DNA from: Candidatus Methylomirabilota bacterium
GTDB taxonomy: Bacteria > Methylomirabilota > Methylomirabilia > Methylomirabilales > JACPAU01
DNA length: 8,227 bases
Direction of reading: 5' to 3'
NCBI GenBank assembly: GCA_023249205.1
Contig: JAHFDC010000021.1
Span: 1 to 8,227 of the forward strand
Under the pieces are notes generated by a model. That model was not told where the DNA came from and did no database searches. It saw only the letters and a program-made list of their open reading frames with translations. Each line of letters opens with the position of its first letter. Positions within the stretch are counted from its first letter, which is position 1. This document shows, in pieces, positions 1-7,088 of the stretch. Position numbers and translations under genes: made by a program.

Positions 1-2
1 GC

Positions 3-2171
3 GGCGCGACCAACGTCAGGGAGGGAAACTGGGTCCCCGTGGCCCTTCCCGGGGCCATTGTCGCGGGGGGCCGGCGGATCGAGGAGGCGGCAATTGCCGG
101 GCAGATCTCCCAGGGGATGCTCTGCTCCGAGCGGGAACTCGGCCTCGGAGAGGATGCCGAGGGGATCCTGATCCTGCCGGGGCCGCTCCCGTTGGGGCGC
201 CCGCTCCAGGAAGTTCTCCCCCTGGCGGACCATGTCCTGGAGATCGCCGTCACGCCGAACCGCGGGGACTGCCTGTCCCACCTCGGGGTGGCCCGGGAGG
301 TCGCGGCCCTCACGGGCGGGCGCCTGAGGGTCGCCCGCCGCATCCCCCGGGAGGAGGGGGAGGCGACAGGGAGCGTGGCCGGGGTGGAGATCGCCGACCC
401 CGACCTCTGCCCGCGGTACGTCGCCCGGGTGATCCGGGGCGTGCGGATCGGCCCGTCCCCATTCTGGCTCCGCCGCCGGCTGGAGATCTGCGGGGTCCGC
501 CCGATCAACAACGTCGTGGATGCCACTAACTACGTGATGCTGGAGGTGGGGCAGCCGCTCCACGCCTTCGACCTCACCCTCCTGAGGGAGCGCCGGATCG
601 TGGTCCGCCGGGCGCGGTCCGGGGAGGGGCTCGTCACGCTGGACGGGGTGAGGCGCGCCCTCACCCCCGGGATGCTGGTGATCGCAGACGCCGCGCAATC
701 TGTGGCGGTGGCCGGGGTGATGGGAGGGGCCGCCACCGAGGTCCGCCCGGAAAGCACGGACCTCCTCCTGGAGAGCGCCACCTTCGAGCCCCTGAGCGTT
801 CGCCGGACGGCCAAGGCCCTGGGCCTTGCCACCGAGGCCTCCTACCGGTTTGAGCGGGGGGTGGACCCCGAGGGCCCGGCCGCCGCTGCCGACCGGGCAT
901 CCCGCCTCATCCAGGAGACGGCGGGGGGGACCGTCACCCCCGGTCTCTTGGACGTCAGGCCGGTTCCCTTCGCCCCGCGACGGCTGACCCTCCGGCTGCC
1001 GCGGGCAGCGGCGGTCCTGGGGATGCCGGTGGAGGCGGCCGCAGCGATGAGCATCCTCCGCGGGCTCGGCTTTGCCGTCCGGCGCGGGCGCGACAGGAGT
1101 CTCGCCCTCACCGTCCCCTCCTGGCGGGCCGACGTGACCCGGGAGATTGACGTGATCGAGGAGGTCGCCCGGGTCCAGGGGTTCGAGAAGATCCCGGTCT
1201 CCCTCCCCGCCGGCCGGGCGGGGCTCCCGACCCGCCTGCGCGAGACGCGGCTCGAGGCCATCGTCCGCCGCCTCCTGGTTGCCGCCGGGTACCAGGAGGT
1301 CATCAATTTGTCCTTTACACGGGAAGAGGTGTTTGATACGGTCGCGCTGCCGCCCGGTCACCCGCTCCGGGACGCGGTGAGGATCCGGAATCCGCTGGGG
1401 GGCGGGGAAATGCTGCTCCGCACGCACCTCCTGCCTGCCCTCCTCGAGGATCTCTCCACCAATGAGCGCCGCGGGGTCCGGTCGGCCTGGCTCTTCGAGT
1501 TGGCCTACGTCTACCGCCCGGTGCCCGGGGAGCGGCTCCCGCGGGAGGAGCGGCACCTGGCGGGCGTGGCGATGGGCGCGCCAGGGCAGGCCCACTGGAG
1601 CGGGGAGCAGGACGGGGCCGACTTCTTCGACGGAAAGGGCACGCTGGAGGCGCTGGGGCGGGTCCTCGGGATCGGCCTGGCGTTCGGCGGGGAAGGCGAC
1701 GCCCCCTATCTGCACCCCGGACGTCGGGCGGTCGTCCTGGCGGGCGGGGAGGAGGTCGGCATCGCGGGGGAGGTGCACCCGGATGTCCGGGCCCGGATGA
1801 GCCTCGCGGGGAGGCCGGTGGCCTTCGAGGTGGGCCTGGGCCGGCTCTTCGCCCATGCGGCTCCGGTGGCCGCCTACCGCCCCCCGCCCCGGTTCCCGGC
1901 GGTGACGCGGGACGTGGCGGTCCTGGTCCAGGCGGACCTCCCGGCCTCCCGGGTTCGAGAGGTCATCGAGAAGTCCGGCGGGGCCTGGGTGGAAGGGGTC
2001 ACGCTCTTCGATCTCTACGAGGGGGAGAAGGTCCCGGCCGGTCACAGGAGCCTGGCGTTCTCTGTGGCGTACCGGGCTGCTGACCGGACCCTCACGGATG
2101 CGGAAGTGAACGCGGTCCACGCAACTGTCCTGGCGCGGCTCCGGACCGAGTTGCCGGCCAAGATCCGCTAG
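3..2171 (+). CDS. pheT: Phenylalanyl-tRNA synthetase beta subunit, 5'-truncated
   Basis: This is the beta chain of the alpha2-beta2 enzyme that charges tRNA-Phe in the cytoplasm; this chain carries tRNA binding and editing rather than the catalytic site. The reading frame is open from the first base. Codons before the GTG at 39 already read [12 protein letters not shown], the conserved end of the N-terminal tRNA-binding OB fold, so that GTG is internal. By alignment from memory with E. coli PheT, about 80 residues are missing upstream; 722 are visible, giving about 800 in total, which is normal. In visible numbering: OB-fold remainder with [14 protein letters not shown] (1-60), B3/B4 editing region with [20 protein letters not shown] and [15 protein letters not shown] (about 139-290), B5 domain with [19 protein letters not shown] (about 326-400), a B1-like core, and a C-terminal ferredoxin-like anticodon-binding domain from [10 protein letters not shown] to the end (about 625-722). 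pheS would be expected just upstream. Confidence 0.97.
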   Translation, partial: GATNVREGNWVPVALPGAIVAGGRRIEEAAIAGQISQGMLCSERELGLGEDAEGILILPGPLPLGRPLQEVLPLADHVLEIAVTPNRGDCLSHLGVAREVAALTGGRLRVARRIPREEGEATGSVAGVEIADPDLCPRYVARVIRGVRIGPSPFWLRRRLEICGVRPINNVVDATNYVMLEVGQPLHAFDLTLLRERRIVVRRARSGEGLVTLDGVRRALTPGMLVIADAAQSVAVAGVMGGAATEVRPESTDLLLESATFEPLSVRRTAKALGLATEASYRFERGVDPEGPAAAADRASRLIQETAGGTVTPGLLDVRPVPFAPRRLTLRLPRAAAVLGMPVEAAAAMSILRGLGFAVRRGRDRSLALTVPSWRADVTREIDVIEEVARVQGFEKIPVSLPAGRAGLPTRLRETRLEAIVRRLLVAAGYQEVINLSFTREEVFDTVALPPGHPLRDAVRIRNPLGGGEMLLRTHLLPALLEDLSTNERRGVRSAWLFELAYVYRPVPGERLPREERHLAGVAMGAPGQAHWSGEQDGADFFDGKGTLEALGRVLGIGLAFGGEGDAPYLHPGRRAVVLAGGEEVGIAGEVHPDVRARMSLAGRPVAFEVGLGRLFAHAAPVAAYRPPPRFPAVTRDVAVLVQADLPASRVREVIEKSGGAWVEGVTLFDLYEGEKVPAGHRSLAFSVAYRAADRTLTDAEVNAVHATVLARLRTELPAKIR

Positions 2172-2194
2172 GGACGCGGGCCGCGGGGGTGGCG

Positions 2195-2479
2195 ATGCTC
2201 ATGGACCGATTGCAGGAGCTGGAGGGGAAGGTCAAAGAGGCGGTGGCGATCCTCCAGGAGACCCGGGCCCAGAAGGTGGCCCTGGAGGCCCGGATCAAGG
2301 AGCTGGAAGGCCGGATGGATTCGCTGACCGACGCGGTCCGACGGGAGCAGCAGGAGAAGGAGCAGATCAAGACGTCCTTGCAGCGGCTCGAGGCGGACCG
2401 GGAGGAAGTCCGCGGGCGCGTGGAAGCCCTCCTGGAGGAGGTCGCCAGGGCCGAGGCGGCCATGAGGGAGCGGCGGTGA
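2195..2479 (+). CDS. Small coiled-coil protein, ZapB-like, upstream of zapA
   Basis: A protein of 94 residues made almost entirely of charged heptad-type sequence (for example LEARIKELEGRMDSLTDAV), with no signal peptide, membrane segment or globular motif, so it is probably one long coiled coil. Short coiled-coil proteins directly before ZapA are often annotated as ZapB, which in E. coli layers onto the Z ring through ZapA. The assignment rests on position and shape, not on a diagnostic motif. Three starts are possible: GTG 2189, ATG 2195 and ATG 2201. I chose ATG 2195 because GGGGG at 2185-2189 sits 5 bases upstream; ATG 2201, giving MDRLQELEGKV, is also credible. It starts 23 bases after the pheT stop and its TGA overlaps the zapA start, so the pair is very likely co-translated. 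Confidence 0.75.
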   Translation: MLMDRLQELEGKVKEAVAILQETRAQKVALEARIKELEGRMDSLTDAVRREQQEKEQIKTSLQRLEADREEVRGRVEALLEEVARAEAAMRERR

Positions 2480-2778
2480 TGCTGGCGGGGGAGCACGTCT
2501 CTCAGGTGGAGATCTTCGGCGAGCGGTACACGCTGCGGGCCACGGAAGACCCGGCCTATATCCGGCGGGTGGCCCAGTACGTGGACACGAAACTCTATGA
2601 GGTGGCCAAGGGGGGCCCGGCGATCCCATCGCTCCGGATGGCCGTGCTGGCCTCCCTGAATATCGCCGACGAACTGTTCAAGCTGGGGGAGGCCCGGGAG
2701 CGGGAGACGGCCAGCGCGCTGGCCAAGATCGCAGAGCTGACCCGGTCTTTGGATCAGGTGATCTCCGCCCGCGCCTGA
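2479..2778 (+). CDS. zapA: Cell division protein ZapA
   Basis: ZapA binds FtsZ and cross-links protofilaments to stabilise the Z ring at midcell. The 99-residue product has the family pattern: an N-terminal VSQVEIFGERYTLRATEDPA strand region with a following helix AYIRRVAQYVDTKLYEV, then the signature SLRMAVLASLNIADELFKL and a C-terminal coiled-coil helix ending LDQVISARA. The length matches short ZapA proteins. The start is either GTG 2476, overlapping the previous stop as GTGA, or ATG 2479, sharing one base with it as TGATG. GAGGGAG at 2464-2470 lies 5 bases from the GTG and 8 from the ATG, so both work; I prefer the ATG. The coiled-coil neighbour upstream and 6S RNA downstream both fit zapA context seen in other bacteria. 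Confidence 0.93.
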   Translation: MLAGEHVSQVEIFGERYTLRATEDPAYIRRVAQYVDTKLYEVAKGGPAIPSLRMAVLASLNIADELFKLGEARERETASALAKIAELTRSLDQVISARA

Positions 2779-2854
2779 GGGCGCGGCCGGAGCGAGGTCC
2801 GGGCACCGGGGCTGGAGAGAAAAGGCGCTTGCGCAGTGGTACGGGAGAGTCGCC

Positions 2855-3040
2855 CATCCCCTACCGTGTTCGTGATGGGGCAGTATTCCTTGAGCCAACA
2901 CTCGAAGCCTGGGAGCCCTTTTTCCGGCGCGGTGTGCAGGCCCGCCCTTCGGGAGCGGGAAGCCTGAAGCGCCGGCGGGGCGCCCCCGTAGGGAGCCGGG
3001 TTCAAGTGAAAGCCCACACACGGCACAATGGTGGGGGACT
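2855..3040 (+). ncRNA. ssrS: 6S RNA (SsrS), regulator of RNA polymerase holoenzyme
   Basis: 6S RNA mimics an open promoter and sequesters housekeeping RNA polymerase in stationary phase. It is identified from position (between zapA and fau/ygfA), size (about 185 nt) and a hand-built fold. Outer stem: 2857-2865 (UCCCCUACC) pairs with 3030-3038, or its last two bases join CCGUGU 2864-2869 pairing with ACACGG 3018-3023. Closing stem of the bubble: CUUGAGCC 2889-2896 pairs with GGUUCAAG 2999-3006 with one G-U pair; this matches the conserved CUGAGCC/GGUUCAAG region of known 6S RNAs. The central bubble has a 5' strand at 2897-2923 and a 3' strand at 2976-2998 that holds a small hairpin (2976-2980 with 2984-2988). 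Apical stem: CCGGCGC 2924-2930 with GCGCCGG 2969-2975, CAGGC 2937-2941 with GCCUG 2962-2966, topped by a C(UUCG)G loop at 2947-2952. Exact ends are uncertain by several bases. The rest of the gap 2779-3104 shows nothing else I can name. Confidence 0.88.
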
Positions 3041-3104
3041 TTGCCTTCCCGTCCTGCACGCGAGCGCCCCCCTCCGAGCCTCCTGAGCCCCGACCCGAAG
3101 TCTC

Positions 3105-3695
3105 GTGCAAAGCAAGGCGGAACTCCGGCAGCGGATGCGGGCTGCACGGCGAGCGCTGCCGCTTGCGGAGCGGAGGGCCCGGAGTGCCCGGATCGCGGCG
3201 CGCCTCTTCGTCCTCCCGGAGGTGCAGGGGGCGGAGCGGGTGCTTTTTTATGCCAGCCTCCCGGAGGAGGTGGACACCTGGCCGCTCCTCGAGGCGTGGC
3301 TCAGGGGGGGGCGGGTCCCCCTCCTGCCCGGCCTGGACGGGCGGGGAGGGCCCTTGCGCGCCGCCCCGATCCTGGACCTGGCGGCCGATCTCAAGCCAGG
3401 GGCGTTCGGCATCCTCGAGCCCGATCCGGACCGGACCGGGACCGTGGAGTGGGCATCAATCCAGGTGGCTGTCCTCCCGGGCCTGGCCTTTGACCTGCGG
3501 GGGTACCGACTGGGGAGGGGCGCGGGGCACTACGACCGGAGCCTCGCGGCACTCCTTCCGGAGGCCCGCCGGATCGGTCTGGCGTTCGAGTGCCAGGTGG
3601 TGCAGCGCCTGCCGGTCGAGCCGCACGATATCCCGGTGGATCTGGTCGTGACGGAGGAGCGGATTATCAGCCCGTCTCATCCGGGCGGTGGGTAG
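3105..3695 (+). CDS. fau: 5-formyltetrahydrofolate cyclo-ligase (MTHFS family)
   Basis: Also called ygfA. It catalyses the ATP-dependent conversion of 5-formyl-THF (folinate) to 5,10-methenyl-THF in the cytoplasm, the only enzyme known to recycle this stored and inhibitory folate. The 196-residue product has the family N-terminus with Lys4 and Arg8 (SKAELRQRMRAARR), FYASLPEEVDT (about 48-58), the nucleotide- and folate-binding signature PGLAFDLRGYRLGRGAGHYD (125-144), and the C-terminal HDIPVDLVVTEERII. GTG 3105 is the only usable start: an in-frame TGA lies at 3084-3086, and the next start (ATG 3135) would lose the Lys4/Arg8 motif. The ribosome binding site is weak (GAAG 3097-3100, 4 bases away), so translation may be modest. 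It lies directly 3' of the 6S RNA, as in many Proteobacteria, where the two can share a transcript. Confidence 0.95.
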   Translation: MQSKAELRQRMRAARRALPLAERRARSARIAARLFVLPEVQGAERVLFYASLPEEVDTWPLLEAWLRGGRVPLLPGLDGRGGPLRAAPILDLAADLKPGAFGILEPDPDRTGTVEWASIQVAVLPGLAFDLRGYRLGRGAGHYDRSLAALLPEARRIGLAFECQVVQRLPVEPHDIPVDLVVTEERIISPSHPGGG

Positions 3696-3733
3696 TCCGG
3701 GGGCGGGATTGGAGGGGCGCCGGGGGCACGGGA

Positions 3734-3755
3734 CCTGGCGGCCCGCCAGGAGGTG
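3734..3755 (+). promoter_or_regulatory. Hairpin overlapping the RNase Y ribosome binding site
   Basis: CCTGGCG at 3734-3740 is perfectly complementary to CGCCAGG at 3744-3750, leaving a three-base loop. The 3' arm contains the first AGG of the Shine-Dalgarno sequence AGGAGGTG (3748-3755), which ends 8 bases before the rny GTG start at 3764. The strong ribosome binding site fixes the rny start. The pairing would hide about half of it, leaving AGGTG exposed. The complementarity is directly visible; a regulatory role is inference. Confidence 0.5.
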
Positions 3756-3763
3756 ACGGACCC

Positions 3764-5326
3764 GTGGGCATAGATCTCGCGCTCGTGTGGGTAGCGCTGG
3801 GGCTCGGCGCGGGGGTCGCCGCCGGCTACGGCGTGCGGGTCCTCGTGAGCCGGAAGCGGGTCGCCGAGGCGAAGGCCGGTGCCGCCCGGATGACCCAGGA
3901 GGCAGAGAAGGAGGCGGAGAGCAAGCGGCGGGAAGCGGAACTGGAGATCCGGGACCGGATGCTCCAGTCGCGCGTGGAGCTGGAGCGGGAGACGCGCGAC
4001 CAGCGGAACGAACTCCAGACGCTCGAGCGGCGCCTGCTCCAGCGGGAGGAGTTGGTCAATCGGCAGATGGAGGGCCTGGACCGGCGGGACAAGGAGATGC
4101 AGGCGCGCCAGCAGACCCTCCAGCAGCAGACGGCGGCTGTGGCCGAGAGCGAGCAGCGCCTCAAGGTCCTCGTGGAGGAGCAGCGCCGGGCCCTGGAGCG
4201 GGTGGCCGGGATGACCACCGAGGAGGCGAAGCGGGTGCTCCTCAAGGCGCTGGAGGAGGAGGCCCGCCTGGAGGCGGCCGCCCTGGCCAAGCGGATCGAG
4301 GAGGAGGCGAGGGAGACGGCCGACCACAAAGCTAGGGAGATCCTGGCCGTTGCCGTTGACCGATGCTCTACCGACTTCGTCGCGGAGGCGACGGTCTCGG
4401 TGGTGGACCTGCCCAGCGACGACATGAAGGGCCGGATCATCGGCCGGGAGGGGCGGAACATCCGGGCCTTCGAAAAAGCCACCGGGATTGACGTGATCGT
4501 TGACGATACGCCCGAGGCGGTGATCCTTTCCGGTTTCGACTCCGTCCGGCGCGAGGTGGCCCGGATCGCCCTGCAGCGGCTCATCGCCGATGGCCGGATC
4601 CACCCGGCCCGGATCGAGGAGGTGGTGGAGAAGGTCAAGAAGGAGATTGAGGAGGACATCCGGCAGGCCGGGGAGCAGGCCCTCTTCGAGGTCGGGGTGA
4701 CCGGGATGCACCAGGAGCTGGTCCGGCTCGTCGGCCGCCTGAAGTACCGGACCTCCTACTCCCAGAACCAGCTCCAGCATACCAAGGAGGTGACCCAGTT
4801 GGCCGGGCTCATCGCCGCTGAGCTCCGGATGGACCCTCGGTACGTGAAGCGGGCCGCCCTCCTCCACGACATCGGCAAGACGGCCGACAGTAAGCGGGAG
4901 GGGACCCACACGGAGATCGCGGTGGAGGTGGCCCGGAAGCACAACGAGCACTGGAAGGTGATCAACGCCATCGCCGCCCACCACGGGGACGAGGAGGTCA
5001 AGTGCCTGGAGGCGATCATCCTTCAGGCGGCGGACACGCTCTCGGCGGCCCGGCCGGGGGCCCGGCGGGAGATCCTGGAGTCCTATGTCAAGCGCCTGGA
5101 GAAGCTGGAAGAGATCGCCAACTCCTTCAAGGGGGTGAGCACCTCCTATGCCATTCAGGCCGGGCGGGAGGTCCGCATCATCGTGGAGAGCGGGGAGGTC
5201 AACGACGATCACGCCACCCAGATGGCGAAGGAGATCGCGAAGCGGATCGAGCAGGAGATCGAGTACCCGGGCCAGGTAAAGGTCACCGTGATCCGGGAGA
5301 CGCGGGCGGTCGAGTACGCGCGGTAG
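3764..5326 (+). CDS. rny: Ribonuclease Y
   Basis: RNase Y is a membrane-anchored endoribonuclease that starts mRNA decay and processing, filling the role of RNase E in many bacteria. The 520-residue product equals the usual family length. Domains in order: one N-terminal membrane helix (about 3-27, ALVWVALGLGAGVAAGYGV) followed by basic residues; a long charged coiled coil (about 30-200); a KH RNA-binding domain with the GxxG loop GREG at 227-230 and the RNase Y hallmark DMKGRIIGREGRNIRAFE; an HD metal-dependent catalytic domain with His368-Asp369 in LLHDIGK and His406-His407 in AAHHGDEE; and the conserved C-terminal region with SFKGVSTSYAIQAGREVRII. All expected metal ligands are present. 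The frame stays open upstream to 3590, but GTG 3764 is chosen because AGGAGGTG sits 8 bases before it and because it places the membrane helix at the N-terminus. The gap from fau is 68 bases with no clear terminator. Confidence 0.97.
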   Translation: MGIDLALVWVALGLGAGVAAGYGVRVLVSRKRVAEAKAGAARMTQEAEKEAESKRREAELEIRDRMLQSRVELERETRDQRNELQTLERRLLQREELVNRQMEGLDRRDKEMQARQQTLQQQTAAVAESEQRLKVLVEEQRRALERVAGMTTEEAKRVLLKALEEEARLEAAALAKRIEEEARETADHKAREILAVAVDRCSTDFVAEATVSVVDLPSDDMKGRIIGREGRNIRAFEKATGIDVIVDDTPEAVILSGFDSVRREVARIALQRLIADGRIHPARIEEVVEKVKKEIEEDIRQAGEQALFEVGVTGMHQELVRLVGRLKYRTSYSQNQLQHTKEVTQLAGLIAAELRMDPRYVKRAALLHDIGKTADSKREGTHTEIAVEVARKHNEHWKVINAIAAHHGDEEVKCLEAIILQAADTLSAARPGARREILESYVKRLEKLEEIANSFKGVSTSYAIQAGREVRIIVESGEVNDDHATQMAKEIAKRIEQEIEYPGQVKVTVIRETRAVEYAR

Positions 5327-6100
5327 ATGCGGGTCCTTTTCATCGGCGACATCGTCGGCAAGCCCGGGCGGGAGCAGGTGGCTCAGCACCTGCCCGCCCT
5401 CAAGCGGGAGCACGGGGTCGCGCTCACCATCGCGAACGCCGAGAACGCCGCGGCCGGCTTCGGGGTCACTCCCTCCGTGGCGGGGGAGCTGTTCGGCCTG
5501 GGGATTGACCTCCTCACCTCCGGCAACCATGTCTGGGACAAGAAAGAGGTCGAGGCCTTCATCGCCGGCGAGCGCCGCCTCTTGCGCCCCGCGAATTACC
5601 CGGAGGACGCGCCGGGGGTGGGGGTCGCTCTCTGGGAGCGGGACGGGCTGCGGGTGGGGGTCCTGAACCTCCAGGGCCGCGTGTTCCTGCCGACGATTGA
5701 CTGCCCCTTCCGCGCCGCCGACCGCCACCTGCCCTCCCTCCGGGAGGCGACCCCGCTCATCGTCGTGGACTTCCACGCCGAGGCCACCTCGGAGAAGCAG
5801 GCCTTCGCCCATTACGTGGACGGGCGCGTTTCAGCGGTCGTCGGGACCCACACCCACGTCCAGACAGCGGACGAGCAGATCCTCCCGGGCGGGACCGCCT
5901 ACATTACCGATGTGGGAATGACGGGACCCCGGCACTCCGTCATCGGCATCGCCCCCGAGGTCGCCATCCGCCGCTTCCTCACCCAGATGCCCACCCGCTT
6001 CACCGTGGCCACGGGGGGGGCCGGGATGCTCTCGGCCGTCCTGCTCGACCTGGACGAAGGGACCGGGCGGGCGCGGGCCATCACCCGTCTGCAACTCTGA
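5327..6100 (+). CDS. ymdB: YmdB-family metallophosphoesterase (TIGR00282 type)
   Basis: A cytoplasmic calcineurin-like phosphoesterase. B. subtilis YmdB has been reported as a cyclic-nucleotide phosphodiesterase affecting biofilm and nanotube development, but the physiological substrate in other bacteria is not settled. The 257-residue product is full length, and its active-site residues fall at the same numbers as in B. subtilis YmdB: Asp8 ([11 protein letters not shown]), Glu39 and Asn40 (ANAENAA), Asn67 and His68 (TSGNHVWDK), His150 ([10 protein letters not shown]), His175 and His177 ([11 protein letters not shown]). The C-terminal part includes TDVGMTGP. The ATG follows the rny stop with no gap (TAGATG) and no convincing ribosome binding site, so translation probably depends on ribosomes finishing rny. 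This matches the adjacent rny-ymdB order in other bacteria and suggests a functional link with RNA turnover. Confidence 0.95.
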   Translation: MRVLFIGDIVGKPGREQVAQHLPALKREHGVALTIANAENAAAGFGVTPSVAGELFGLGIDLLTSGNHVWDKKEVEAFIAGERRLLRPANYPEDAPGVGVALWERDGLRVGVLNLQGRVFLPTIDCPFRAADRHLPSLREATPLIVVDFHAEATSEKQAFAHYVDGRVSAVVGTHTHVQTADEQILPGGTAYITDVGMTGPRHSVIGIAPEVAIRRFLTQMPTRFTVATGGAGMLSAVLLDLDEGTGRARAITRLQL

Positions 6101-6104
6101 GGAG
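6098..6104 (+). promoter_or_regulatory. Ribosome binding site of folD overlapping the ymdB stop
   Basis: TGAGGAG contains the ymdB stop codon TGA and a good GAGGAG Shine-Dalgarno core, 6 bases before the folD ATG at 6111. It confirms this ATG as the start and shows tight operon packing. Confidence 0.75.
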
Positions 6105-6110
6105 CCCTGG

Positions 6111-6971
6111 ATGCCCGCCCGCCTGATTGACGGCAAGGCGATCGGGGCCGCCATCCGGGCCGAGGTGGCGGCGGCTGTGGCCGAGGCCGTGGCGGCCGGC
6201 CGCCGCCCGCCGGGCCTGGCGGCGGTCCTGGTGGGGGAGGACGCGGCTTCTCACCTCTACGTGCGGAACAAGGCGCGGGCCTGCGAGGAGGCGGGGATCC
6301 GCTCGTTCCGGCACGTGCTCCCCGCCGGGACCTCCCAGGCCGCCCTGGAGGGCCTCGTCGCCGACCTGAGCCGGGACGAGGCGGTGGACGCGATCCTGGT
6401 CCAGCTCCCGCTCCCGGAGGGGCTGGACGCCCGGCGAATCCTGGAGCGGGTGGACCCGGCCAAAGACGTGGACGGGTTTCACCCCGAGAACGTGGGGCGC
6501 CTGACCGTCGGCCGGCCCACCTTCGTCCCCTGCACCCCCGCCGGGATCCTGGAACTCCTGGACCGCTCCGGGGTGGAGCTCCGAGGGGCCGAGGCGGTGG
6601 TGGTCGGCCGGAGTGACCTGGTGGGGAAGCCAGCCGCCCTGCTGCTCTTGCACCGGCACGCCACGGTGACCCTCTGCCACACCCGGACGAAGGACATCGC
6701 CGCGCATACCCGCCGGGCCGACGTGCTGGTCGCGGCGGCGGGCCGGCCTCGTCTGATCACCGGCCCGATGGTGCGCGAGGGGGCCGTGGTGATTGATGTG
6801 GGGATCAACCGGCTGGACGGTGCACTCGTCGGGGACGTGGATTTTGCCTCCGTCCTCCCCCGCGCCGGGCAGATCACCCCGGTCCCAGGAGGCGTGGGCC
6901 CGATGACGATCGCCATGCTCCTCAAGAACACCCTCCTGGCGTACACCCGCCGTACCGGCCAGGCCACCTAG
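6111..6971 (+). CDS. folD: Bifunctional methylenetetrahydrofolate dehydrogenase/cyclohydrolase
   Basis: FolD oxidises 5,10-methylene-THF to 5,10-methenyl-THF with NADP+ and hydrolyses that to 10-formyl-THF, supplying purine and initiator formyl-Met synthesis. The 286-residue product matches the family length. Active-site residues align one to one with E. coli FolD numbering: Tyr50 and Lys54 in [17 protein letters not shown], and Asp121 in [16 protein letters not shown]. Other signatures are ILVQLPLP (95-102), [11 protein letters not shown], the Rossmann nucleotide-binding [15 protein letters not shown], and the C-terminal [19 protein letters not shown]. The gene starts 10 bases after ymdB and is the last of the + strand run. 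FolD handles the product of Fau, encoded three genes upstream, so the two enzymes bracket rny-ymdB. No truncation or missing residue is seen. Confidence 0.97.
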   Translation: MPARLIDGKAIGAAIRAEVAAAVAEAVAAGRRPPGLAAVLVGEDAASHLYVRNKARACEEAGIRSFRHVLPAGTSQAALEGLVADLSRDEAVDAILVQLPLPEGLDARRILERVDPAKDVDGFHPENVGRLTVGRPTFVPCTPAGILELLDRSGVELRGAEAVVVGRSDLVGKPAALLLLHRHATVTLCHTRTKDIAAHTRRADVLVAAAGRPRLITGPMVREGAVVIDVGINRLDGALVGDVDFASVLPRAGQITPVPGGVGPMTIAMLLKNTLLAYTRRTGQAT

Positions 6972-7031
6972 GCCGCCCTCCGCCAGGCCCCCCTGCCTCG
7001 GCGGGCGCCCGCTCGAAGCAGACCGCTCCTC

Positions 7032-7063
7032 CGCATGGGGAACGGGGCGTTCGTTCCCCTGCG
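7032..7063. terminator. Terminator-like hairpin between convergent genes
   Basis: GGGGAACG at 7037-7044 pairs perfectly with CGTTCCCC at 7052-7059 around a 7-base loop. The stem extends with CGCA 7032-7035 and TGCG 7060-7063 past a single bulged T at 7036, giving 12 pairs. It lies between the folD stop (6971) and the stop of the penicillin-binding protein gene (7089), where a two-way terminator would be expected. No run of T follows on either strand, so it may act with Rho or as a 3'-end-stabilising structure rather than as a classic intrinsic terminator. Confidence 0.5.
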
Positions 7064-7088
7064 CGTTTCCGTCCTGTGCGGGGAAGGG

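Noticed and set aside
39..41. GTG as the start of pheT
   Set aside because: The frame is open to the window edge and the preceding codons encode the conserved GATNVREG segment of the tRNA-binding domain.
2829..2857. Possible sigma70-type promoter for the 6S RNA (TTGCGC, 17-base spacer, GCCCAT)
   Set aside because: The -35 is fair, but the -10 is a very poor match and would sit at the proposed RNA 5' end, so I cannot support it; the RNA could equally be processed from a zapA transcript.
2829..3086. Small + strand ORF of 85 codons in the zapA-fau gap
   Set aside because: It coincides with the 6S RNA, has no ribosome binding site, and its codons follow RNA stems rather than a protein pattern.
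2092..3147. A 351-codon - strand open frame across the end of pheT, zapA and the 6S RNA
   Set aside because: It covers confidently identified genes and a structured RNA, and shows no domain or plausible start context.
3525..3539. GAGHYDR in the cyclo-ligase instead of GGGYYDR
   Set aside because: This position tolerates different aromatic or His residues in the family; the rest of the signature is normal, so it is not evidence of altered function.
3590..3763. Upstream extension of the RNase Y frame to ATG 3590
   Set aside because: It would overlap fau by over 100 bases, add a Gly/Arg-rich stretch before the membrane helix, and ignore the strong AGGAGGTG site that fits GTG 3764.
3677..5812. 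A 711-codon open frame on the - strand opposite rny and ymdB
   Set aside because: It has low-complexity Leu/Pro/Arg/Gly-rich content typical of the antisense of a GC-rich gene, no recognisable domain, and lies fully over two well-identified + strand genes.
6606..6650. GRSDLVGKP in FolD in place of the more familiar GRSNIVGKP
   Set aside because: The positions after GRS vary in the family and Asp there is a common variant; catalytic residues are intact.
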